Positions 57,707 to 64,000 of a DNA stretch of 64,000 bases are shown here, one piece after another (within the stretch, counting starts at the first letter, position 1; each line of letters opens with the position of its first letter). The notes beneath the pieces were generated by a model. The model worked only from the letters and a program-made list of their open reading frames with translations. It made no database searches and had not been told where the DNA came from. Made by a program: the position numbers and the translations under genes. The stretch comes from Hymenobacter cellulosilyticus (lineage in GTDB: Bacteria > Bacteroidota > Bacteroidia > Cytophagales > Hymenobacteraceae), in NCBI RefSeq assembly GCF_022919215.1, contig NZ_CP095046.1, positions 5,384,501-5,448,500 on the forward strand, given 5' to 3'.

Positions 57707-59734
57707 ATGCCCCGCTCTCTACGCCCGCTGCTCACCCTCTTGCTCTTTTTTGGTTTCCTCGGAACCGGGCATACCCAGCAAAAAAAATCGGCCCCACCGA
57801 CGCGCAAGCTCACGGGCAAAGTGACGCGGCAGCTGCGGGTGCGCCCCGACGGCACGCCGGACTTCATCAACATCAACAAGCTGGCGTACTTTCAGGATAA
57901 AAAAGCCCTGAAAGCCATTCAAAAGGCTGAAAAGCGCCGCAACTACAACCAGGCCCGGAGCCTGCTGGAAAGCTACGTGGCTCTGTTCGGCATTCAAAAC
58001 TTTGCCAAGGATACGCCCCTGCTCTGGCGCCTGGCTCAGCTCTGGGAAAAGGCCGGCAACGAGGAAAAAGCCAAAGCTTACTACCGCCTGGCCTTGAAGC
58101 ACCACCGCCAGGATGTGAAGAAGATCCAGCTCTACTACGACTCGCTGGAGCAGAAGGAAGCCGATCTGTACGTGCCGCTCAAGGTGTATTACGACATCGT
58201 GGAGTACCGCAAGAGCATTGCCACGTTTCACCCGCCCAAGGGCGTGTACACGAGCATGGGCGACGCCATCAACTCCAAGCGGGAAGACTACGGCCCCACG
58301 CTGAACGCCGGCGCCGACCAGCTGATTTTCTCTTCCAAGCGCAAAACCCGTGGCATCCAGGACGCCGTGGACGAAGACCTGTATACTTCGCACAAGGAAG
58401 GCGTGTCGTGGACCGATGCCGAGCCCTTGCCTAAGCCGATTAACTCGCAATACAACGAGGGCTCGGCCTGCATCAGCAAGGACGGCAAGACCCTGTACTT
58501 TGCCCGCTGTGAGTGCCCCACCTGCCACGGCAACTGCGACCTGTACGTGTCCACATTCAAAGACGGGCAGTGGACCACACCCAAAACCCTGGGCACCACC
58601 GTCAACTCTCCGGCCTGGGACTCCCAGCCGACGTTGTCGCGCAACGAGGACACGCTCTACTTCGCCTCCGACCGGCTGGGCGGCTTTGGCTTGTCGGACA
58701 TTTGGTATACGGCCAAAAACAAGGCCGGGCAGTGGACCAAGGCGCAGAACCTGGGCCCGGTGGTGAATACCCGGGAAAGTGAGGTGAGCCCCTACTACCA
58801 TCCACTTTACAACGTGCTGTACTTCTCCTCGCGCGGACAGCTGCTTAATTACGGCGACTTCGATATCTACAAAACCTACCGGGTGCGGGGCCGCTGGCAG
58901 GAGCCGCGCAACATCGGGCCGCTGGTAAACGGCAAAGGTTCGGAGTACTATTTCACCATCGACTCCGAATCAAAGGACTTGTACTATGCCCGGTCGGAGG
59001 CCAAGGACATGAAAAACCTGGACCTCTACTCCTTTCCGCTGCCTATGGAGGCCCAGCCCCTGGCTACTACTCACATTGAAGGCTCACTGGTAGACTCCGT
59101 GACCAGCAAGCCGCTCAACGGCATCGTCAGCGTTATTGATACCGACAACGGCATTGAGGTAGCCAGCAAATACGTGCGCCCCGACGGCACCTTCGACTTC
59201 GACCTGATTGAAGGCTCGCACTACGTGATTCTGATTCAGAGCCCGGATTACTTCACCGTAGAAAAGCAGCTGGAACTCAAGGGCGACACGGTCATGAAGC
59301 TCGTAACCAATTCCATTGATTACGGCCTGCCGCTGATTTTCAAAAACATTGAGTTTGACCAGGACAAGGCCACCATCCGGCCAGCCATGCACCCGATTCT
59401 GGACCGCATTGCCCTGTTCATGGTCGACCACCCCACGTTCCGGCTGAGCATTAAGGGCCATACCGACTCCAAGGGCGACCCGGATTTCAACGAGAACCTG
59501 TCGAAAGACCGGGCCGAGGCTATCCGGCGCTATATTGAAACGAAGGGCAAGCTCAAGCCCAACCGCATTGAAAGCATGGGCTACGGCAGCACCCAGCCCC
59601 TGAAAGAGGAAGTAACAGAGGAAGATGCCCGCATCAACCGCCGCGTGGAATTCCGCCTCATCAAGCCCGAGGAGGACAAACCCAAACCCGGCGACGACAA
59701 GAAACCAGCCGACGGTACCCTGGACTGGAAGTAG
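57707..59734 (+). CDS. OmpA-family protein with TPR, beta-propeller and CRD domains (PorE-like)
   Basis: 675 residues, exported (signal peptide ending GTGHTQQ). Order: TPR-like helices (~65-140, RLAQLWEKAGNEEKAKAYYR); a WD40/PD40 propeller (~185-440, with TLYFARCECPTCHGNC and DTLYFASDRLGGFGLSD); a carboxypeptidase-regulatory-like domain (~450-545); an OmpA-type peptidoglycan-binding domain (~555-655, IEFDQDKATIRPAM, IKGHTDSKGDPDFN, LSKDRAEAIRRYI). This order is that of PorE, which links the type IX system to peptidoglycan in Porphyromonas. With porQ close by this is a good but not certain call. Start ATG 57707. Confidence 0.82.
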   Translation: MPRSLRPLLTLLLFFGFLGTGHTQQKKSAPPTRKLTGKVTRQLRVRPDGTPDFININKLAYFQDKKALKAIQKAEKRRNYNQARSLLESYVALFGIQNFAKDTPLLWRLAQLWEKAGNEEKAKAYYRLALKHHRQDVKKIQLYYDSLEQKEADLYVPLKVYYDIVEYRKSIATFHPPKGVYTSMGDAINSKREDYGPTLNAGADQLIFSSKRKTRGIQDAVDEDLYTSHKEGVSWTDAEPLPKPINSQYNEGSACISKDGKTLYFARCECPTCHGNCDLYVSTFKDGQWTTPKTLGTTVNSPAWDSQPTLSRNEDTLYFASDRLGGFGLSDIWYTAKNKAGQWTKAQNLGPVVNTRESEVSPYYHPLYNVLYFSSRGQLLNYGDFDIYKTYRVRGRWQEPRNIGPLVNGKGSEYYFTIDSESKDLYYARSEAKDMKNLDLYSFPLPMEAQPLATTHIEGSLVDSVTSKPLNGIVSVIDTDNGIEVASKYVRPDGTFDFDLIEGSHYVILIQSPDYFTVEKQLELKGDTVMKLVTNSIDYGLPLIFKNIEFDQDKATIRPAMHPILDRIALFMVDHPTFRLSIKGHTDSKGDPDFNENLSKDRAEAIRRYIETKGKLKPNRIESMGYGSTQPLKEEVTEEDARINRRVEFRLIKPEEDKPKPGDDKKPADGTLDWK

Positions 59735-59788
59735 TTTTCTAATGTGGGGAATGTGCTGATATAGTTGAATGTGAGAAATGAAAAGAGC

Positions 59789-59955
59789 GTGTCCTTGCGA
59801 GGCCGAAAGCCGTGGCAATCCGTCCTCTACTGGTGACAACCGACCTTTTACCAGAAAGCCCCTAACCGTTATCTACGATTAGGGGCTCTTCACTTTGGAA
59901 GGCTTAGCACATTTCAGAGGATGGATTGCTTCAGCCTTTGGCTTCGCAATGGCAC
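59789..59955. repeat. ~165-bp dispersed inverted-repeat element, copy 2
   Basis: The inverse-orientation copy of 19267-19427. It begins CGTGTCCTTGCGAGGCCGAA and ends TTCGCAATGGCAC. A terminator-like stem (59857-59865 with 59879-59887, plus an inner CGT/ACG) sits at its centre between two convergent genes. Confidence 0.72.
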
Positions 59956-59989
59956 ATCCTGCACGTTCTCCACATTAAGAATTAGCACA

Positions 59990-60508
59990 TCAAAACACCA
60001 GCTTCTGCTCTTCGTTGCCGTCGCGGAACAGGGCGCTTTGCTTTTTACCGCCGGCGTCGAGGTTCACGATGTTCATTTGGTCGGCAAAGGTTTCCAGCAG
60101 CAGCTTGTGGCGCAGCACGAGGGTGTTGGTGGGCTTAGGCAGCTTCACAACCAAATAGAGCCAGTGCGCCTCGTGGTCCTTTTCGAAGCCGATTAGCTGC
60201 AGCGGCAGGGTTTCGCCGGGGCGGGTGCCAAAGGCCAGGGACTTGCGCAGCAGCTCCGTGACAAGCTGCGTCATCTGGGCCCGGGGTGTCTGCTCGAAAC
60301 TGATAGGCTTGAGCTGCCCCACCGACAAGGCTTTTTCGAAGTCGTCGGTGAATACTTTCAGGCTGATTTCCAGCTGCTGCTTTGGAGCATTGTAGCGCGC
60401 TTCCATAATGCTGGCGTGGTACGCGTGGGCCAGGGCGGGCAAGCTCAGCACTACGAGCAAAGCTGCCAGGAGCCACCAGCGGCCAGAGAAAGTTGATGGT
60501 AGGTTCAT
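59990..60508 (-). CDS. DUF6702-like exported protein
   Basis: 172 residues from ATG 60508 (an in-frame ATG also lies at 60523). Signal peptide with core WWLLAALLVVLSLPALAHA; the mature protein starts YHASIMEARYNAPKQQLEIS and continues KVFTDDFEKALS, a pattern I associate with the DUF6702 family of small periplasmic proteins in Bacteroidota. Function unknown. It lies downstream of rseP on the same strand with a terminator between them. Confidence 0.72.
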   Translation of the reverse strand: MNLPSTFSGRWWLLAALLVVLSLPALAHAYHASIMEARYNAPKQQLEISLKVFTDDFEKALSVGQLKPISFEQTPRAQMTQLVTELLRKSLAFGTRPGETLPLQLIGFEKDHEAHWLYLVVKLPKPTNTLVLRHKLLLETFADQMNIVNLDAGGKKQSALFRDGNEEQKLVF

Positions 60509-60540
60509 CCGATTGAAAGTCATAAACGGGTAGGCAAAGA

Positions 60541-60572
60541 AAAGCCGTGCCACTTTACAGGAGCACGGCTTT
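60541..60572 (-). terminator. rseP terminator
   Basis: A 10-bp perfect stem (60541-60550 with 60563-60572) with a T-rich tail on the minus strand, 30 bases past the rseP stop. Confidence 0.85.
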
Positions 60573-60601
60573 GCGCCAAAAGATTCCCGGCATGCGGCCG
60601 G

Positions 60602-61942
60602 TTAGAACAGCTTTAGCACTTGCTTGATAACCAGCACGTAGGCCATCAAGCCCAGAATCAGGACCATGCCGACTTTCTGGGCGTTTTCCATAAAGGCGTC
60701 GGAAGGTTTGCGGCCGGCAATCATTTCATAGAGCAGGAACACCACGTGGCCGCCATCGAGGGCCGGAATCGGCAGCAGATTCATGAAGGCCAGCACCATG
60801 GACAGCATGCCCGTCAGGGTCCAGAACCGCTCCCACTCCCACTGCCCGCCGTACTGCTGGGCAATTTCTACGGGGCCGCCGATGTTCTTGGTGAACGAGG
60901 CATTGCCACTGAGAATCTGGCCAAAGGCTTTCATCTGCGTCGTTATTACCCCGAAGGCTTTTTTGGTACCAGCGGGCACTGAGGCGGCTAGGCCGTAGGT
61001 ACGAGTAGCGTCTTTCAGTAGGGATTTGGGCATAAAGCCAATATGGCCTTCCTCATCCACGGCAATCTGCAGCGTAATAGCCTGCCCGTTGCGCGTCACT
61101 TGCACCGGCACTGTTTTGCCAGCACTGGCTAGTAAGGCAGCCTGAAGCTCGGGGAAAAACTGGGTCGGTTTGCCTGCTACAGTAGTTATCTGGTCATTGG
61201 TCAGCAGGCCACCTTTGGCCGCCCCGCTGCCCGAAACCACCTGTCCTACCACGAAAGGGTTCCGGGGCAATACAAAGGCGGTCTGCCCCTTAGCGGCTAG
61301 GCGGTCCATGAAGCCCGGAGGAATCGGGATATCCAGCAGCTGCCCGTTGCGGTCCACGGTATAGTAGCCATTGGAGCTCAGCATTACATCGGTGTTGTAC
61401 ACCTCATTAAACTCGGTGAAGGGCCGGCCATTGATTTTAACGATTTTGTCGCCGGTGCGGAAGCCCATTTCCTCGCCCAGCTTGTTGGGCACCACGCCGT
61501 AGCGTACTTCGGAAGCAGGCAGGTAGCTTTCTCCGTAAATGAAGGTCAGGGCCGAGAAGATGACGATGCCCGTGATGACGTTCATGATGATGCCACCCAG
61601 CATCACAATCAGGCGCTGCCAGGCTGGCTTGGCCCGAAACTCGTTGGGCTGGGGCTCAGCCGAGAGGCTTTCGGCGTCCTGGGTTTCGTCGATCATACCG
61701 TGAATGGCCACGTAGCCACCCAGCGGAAACCAGCCCAGGCCGTACTCCGTCTCCCCGATTTTCTTCTTGAACAGGGCGAAGTTCATCACGCCCGGCATCG
61801 GAAACAGGAAGTCGAAGAAGATGTAGAACTTATCGACGCGAATCTTGAAGTACTTGGCGGCGGCGAAATGCCCGAACTCGTGCAAACCCACCAGAATAGA
61901 AAGGCCCAGCAACATCTGGCCGGCCATGATTAATACTTCCAA
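60602..61942 (-). CDS. rseP: RseP-type site-2 intramembrane metalloprotease
   Basis: Cuts anti-sigma factors and signal peptides inside the membrane; 446 residues. Zinc motif HEFGH in GLHEFGHFAAAKY (helix 1), PDZ-like part with FRTGDKIVKINGRPF and a second at KGGLLTNDQITTVAGKP, and the third motif LDGGHVVFLLYE. About four membrane helices. The start is TTG 61942 or ATG 61927; the five extra residues (MEVLI) fit the usual family N-terminus. It lies downstream of dxr on the same strand, an order also seen in other bacteria. Confidence 0.93.
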   Translation of the reverse strand: MEVLIMAGQMLLGLSILVGLHEFGHFAAAKYFKIRVDKFYIFFDFLFPMPGVMNFALFKKKIGETEYGLGWFPLGGYVAIHGMIDETQDAESLSAEPQPNEFRAKPAWQRLIVMLGGIIMNVITGIVIFSALTFIYGESYLPASEVRYGVVPNKLGEEMGFRTGDKIVKINGRPFTEFNEVYNTDVMLSSNGYYTVDRNGQLLDIPIPPGFMDRLAAKGQTAFVLPRNPFVVGQVVSGSGAAKGGLLTNDQITTVAGKPTQFFPELQAALLASAGKTVPVQVTRNGQAITLQIAVDEEGHIGFMPKSLLKDATRTYGLAASVPAGTKKAFGVITTQMKAFGQILSGNASFTKNIGGPVEIAQQYGGQWEWERFWTLTGMLSMVLAFMNLLPIPALDGGHVVFLLYEMIAGRKPSDAFMENAQKVGMVLILGLMAYVLVIKQVLKLF

Positions 61943-61983
61943 AGCGAAACTTGGTATTGAGGAGAAAGGTAAATTATGGGGTT

Positions 61984-62030
61984 GTCATGCTGAGCCCCGC
62001 GAAGCATCTCTACCGCAAGAGTAATTATTT
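61984..62030. repeat. Intergenic repeat arm
   Basis: GTCATGCTGAGCCCCGCGAA followed by GCATCTC, the same kind of word as in the elements at 20982 and 15196. Part of the gap between rseP and dxr; the matching second arm is only partly visible (GTCGACATGACTC near 62059). Confidence 0.5.
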
Positions 62031-62089
62031 ACTACTGCAGGCGAAATGTTTCCCGTTGGTCGACATGACTCTTACCTGCCAGACAACAC

Positions 62090-63256
62090 TCACCGGCGGC
62101 CAACCAGTTCGTGCGCCACGCGGCGCGTTTCCTGGTCGGTCAGCACGTAGTCGTCCAGCGACGGTTCGGCAAGGTACGAAACCTTCGTGAGGCAGCTTTC
62201 CACCAGGCTCGGCATTTCGAGAAACCCGATTTCGTCGCGCAGAAAGGCGGCTACGGCAATTTCGTTGGCCGCGTTGAGCACGCACGGCGCGTTGCCGCCC
62301 TGCCGCATGGCCTCAAACGCCAGGGGCAGGTTGCGGAACGTGGCGCGGTCGGGCTGCTCGAAGGTGAGGTCGGGGTAATCCAGGAAGGAGAAGCGGGGAA
62401 AGTCGGAGGGCAGCCGCTCGGGGTAGCCCAGGGCATACTGAATGGGCAGCTTCATGTCTGGCAAGCCCAGCTGGGCCTTCAGGGAGCCGTCCTGAAACTG
62501 CACCAGCGAGTGAATGATGCTTTGTGGGTGCACTACCACGTCAATCTGGTCATTGTTGAGCCCGAACAGCCACTTGGCCTCAATAACCTCCAGGCCCTTG
62601 TTCATGAGCGAGGCCGAGTCGATGGTAATTTTGGCACCCATGTCCCAGTTGGGGTGCTTCAGAGCCTGAGCCTTGGTAACGGTAGCCAGCTGCTCGGCCG
62701 TGCGGCCCCGGAACGGCCCGCCCGAAGCCGTGAGGATGATTTTCTCAATCGGGTTGCGCTCCTCCCCTACCAGACACTGGAAAATAGCTGAGTGCTCGGA
62801 GTCAACCGGGTAGAGGCCCACGCCGTGCTCTTTTACCAAGCGCGTGATTAGCTGCCCGGCCACGACCAGGGTTTCCTTATTAGCCAGGGCTATATCCTTG
62901 CCGGCCCGAATGGCAGCCACCGTGGGCAGCAGGCCCGAATAGCCCACCATGGCCGTCAGCACGATGTCGGTGTCGGGGCGGCCGGCTACTTCGGTCAGGG
63001 CCGTAATGCCGGTCAGCACTTCGGTGGCTTGCCCGGCCAGGGCAGTTTTCACGGCTTCGTACTTCTGCTCGTCGCCGATAACCACTACGGCCGGCCGAAA
63101 CTCCTGGGCTTGCCGGATCAGCAGCTCAGCGTTGGAGTGGGCCGAGAGCGTAGTGACCTGAAAGCGGCCGGGATGAGCACGGATAACGTCGAGAGCCTGG
63201 GTGCCGATAGAGCCGGTGGAACCCAGCAACGTGACGCGTTTCAAAGGAGAGGACAT
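62090..63256 (-). CDS. dxr: 1-deoxy-D-xylulose-5-phosphate reductoisomerase
   Basis: Second enzyme of the MEP isoprenoid pathway; reduces and rearranges DXP to MEP with NADPH; 388 residues. NADPH site LLGSTGSIGTQALDV; metal and substrate motifs PVDSEHSAIFQCL, LTASGGPFRG, DSASLMNKGLEVIEA and HPQSIIHSLV. Start ATG 63256 lies 8 bases from a TAGCTTTG -7 box; an in-frame version to 63523 would run through that promoter and the neighbouring gene. Divergent from the unknown gene at 63390. Confidence 0.95.
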   Translation of the reverse strand: MSSPLKRVTLLGSTGSIGTQALDVIRAHPGRFQVTTLSAHSNAELLIRQAQEFRPAVVVIGDEQKYEAVKTALAGQATEVLTGITALTEVAGRPDTDIVLTAMVGYSGLLPTVAAIRAGKDIALANKETLVVAGQLITRLVKEHGVGLYPVDSEHSAIFQCLVGEERNPIEKIILTASGGPFRGRTAEQLATVTKAQALKHPNWDMGAKITIDSASLMNKGLEVIEAKWLFGLNNDQIDVVVHPQSIIHSLVQFQDGSLKAQLGLPDMKLPIQYALGYPERLPSDFPRFSFLDYPDLTFEQPDRATFRNLPLAFEAMRQGGNAPCVLNAANEIAVAAFLRDEIGFLEMPSLVESCLTKVSYLAEPSLDDYVLTDQETRRVAHELVGRR

Positions 63257-63264
63257 GGGAAGTG

Positions 63265-63272
63265 CAAAGCTA
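63265..63272 (-). promoter_or_regulatory. Promoter -7 box of dxr
   Basis: Minus-strand TAGCTTTG, an exact TAnnTTTG match, 8 bases before the ATG at 63256. Confidence 0.5.
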
Positions 63273-63358
63273 CGGGCATGGTGGGGTTGCCCCAGACAAA
63301 AGTAAGCCGAACTTTGCGTTCGTGGTACAACCCGGCCCGGAAGCGCCCCGGAACCACG

Positions 63359-63366
63359 TACTTTTG
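63359..63366 (+). promoter_or_regulatory. Promoter -7 box of the unknown gene at 63390
   Basis: TACTTTTG, an exact match, 23 bases before the ATG. Confidence 0.5.
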
Positions 63367-63389
63367 CCGCTGCCGTATTCCATAGCCGT

Positions 63390-63872
63390 ATGACCAATTC
63401 CGCTCCCGCCGCTCCTTCCGCCTTCGACAAAGCCCGCAACGGGCTGTGGACCAGTTTACAAAAGCACCTCGAAACCGTGTACGCCGCCGAAAAGGATTTT
63501 CGCGCCGCCACGTCATTCACCACGTCCTTCCCCTTCTCGGCGGCCCAAACCGAGCCCCAGCAACTGGCCGACTACCAGCAGCAGCGCCTCTACCTGCGCG
63601 ACCTGTACATTGATGAAACCAACCAGCTCGACAGCCTGGTGAAGGCCGTGCGCACCAAAAACTACCAGGAAGACGAGAAGAAACTCCTGCTGCTGATGAT
63701 TCTGGGCTACATCGATATTGCCGCTAGCATCTTCGATTTGCTGGAAACCCACCGCCCCAGCAAGCTCGACAAGGATGAGGAGCTGGAGGAAACTACGGCC
63801 AAGTTTGAGCGAGTCAAAAACTTCGTGCGGTTGAACATCAAAGGCATTTCGGGGCTACTGCCCAAGCTGTAA
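63390..63872 (+). CDS. Unknown helical protein
   Basis: 160 residues, predicted all-helical and soluble except for a moderately hydrophobic segment LLLLMILGYIDIAASIFDLL (~101-120). The chain is rich in Lys, Asp and Gln, with an acidic stretch LDKDEELEETTAK before the end. No family recognised. It has its own -7 box and diverges from dxr. Support comes from codon pattern and a clean start. Confidence 0.68.
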   Translation: MTNSAPAAPSAFDKARNGLWTSLQKHLETVYAAEKDFRAATSFTTSFPFSAAQTEPQQLADYQQQRLYLRDLYIDETNQLDSLVKAVRTKNYQEDEKKLLLLMILGYIDIAASIFDLLETHRPSKLDKDEELEETTAKFERVKNFVRLNIKGISGLLPKL

Positions 63873-63889
63873 GGCAGCCTGCCCAACGC

Positions 63890-64000
63890 TTACTTTTTGG
63901 CCGGCGAGAAGGAGTACGGCGCGGCCGAAGCCTGGGTGCCGCGGCTTTTGTTGGGCGTGGGGCTCATGTCGAAGTTGAGTACCGCGCCTTGCATAAGCTC
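63890..64000 (-). CDS. C-terminus of a probable GH92 alpha-mannosidase (partial)
   Basis: Only the last 36 residues are in the window, read on the minus strand and ending at the TAA at 63890-63892. They read LMQGAVLNFDMSPTPNKSRG and then TQASAAPYSFSPAKK. The pattern of a GG/GA-x-L-x-F-x-M stretch followed by PNK and a final PYS is the usual end of GH92 exo-alpha-mannosidases. The call rests on this short stretch alone. Confidence 0.5.
   Translation of the reverse strand, partial: ELMQGAVLNFDMSPTPNKSRGTQASAAPYSFSPAKK

Overview
The window looks like chromosomal DNA of a GC-rich Bacteroidota of the Cytophagales, most like Hymenobacter. The grounds are three SusC/SusD pairs, type IX secretion components (PorQ and a PorE-like protein), many lipoproteins with a Bacteroidota-style lipobox, recurrent TAnnTTTG promoter -7 boxes, weak Shine-Dalgarno sequences, and a dense mix of housekeeping genes on both strands. 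No rRNA, tRNA, CRISPR array, transposase or phage gene was seen. Layout: 1-10 kb holds the end of priA, a lipoprotein, an exported-looking methyltransferase, queA, a secreted M14 carboxypeptidase, small membrane proteins and rnd. 10.3-15.2 kb is a glyoxylate-shunt unit, aceB-aceA, divergent from a RamB-like XRE regulator with a palindrome between them. 15.3-22.2 kb holds a methyltransferase, mltG, a glycosyltransferase, dtd, a MazG-like protein, comB and gcvT, separated by repeat-filled gaps. 22.4-24.9 kb is a signalling operon: a stand-alone CZB zinc-binding protein, a CHASE3 histidine kinase and a response regulator. 25-35 kb holds rnhB, a candidate structured RNA, a NUDIX hydrolase, plsC, gatC, a TPR membrane protein, an ABC ATPase, a cobalamin adenosyltransferase, ilvE and prfB with its programmed frameshift. 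35.3-51 kb is a lower-GC block of three consecutive susC-susD pairs without enzymes or a regulator. 51-64 kb holds an SDR, hslU, porQ, lon, a porE-like gene, a DUF6702-like protein, rseP, dxr, an unknown protein and the tail of a probable GH92 mannosidase. A systematic feature dominates the reading: sixteen genes are broken by single-base deletions, 24 in all, nearly every one inside a short G/C run. Restoring one base per site gives a full-length protein each time, so these are best read as homopolymer under-calls in the assembly rather than pseudogenes; genes are listed at their corrected extents. The only genuine frameshift is the programmed +1 site in prfB. The most unusual non-coding material is: a pair of adjacent hairpins with the same loop but different stems (54,650-54,809) plus decayed extra arms; a 41-bp perfect inverted repeat exactly filling the gap between two convergent genes (24,856-25,105); two oppositely oriented copies of a ~165-bp element 40 kb apart; an eight-unit 21-bp tandem repeat; a candidate ~145-nt structured RNA with its own -7 box and terminator; and the palindrome placed to control both aceBA and its regulator.
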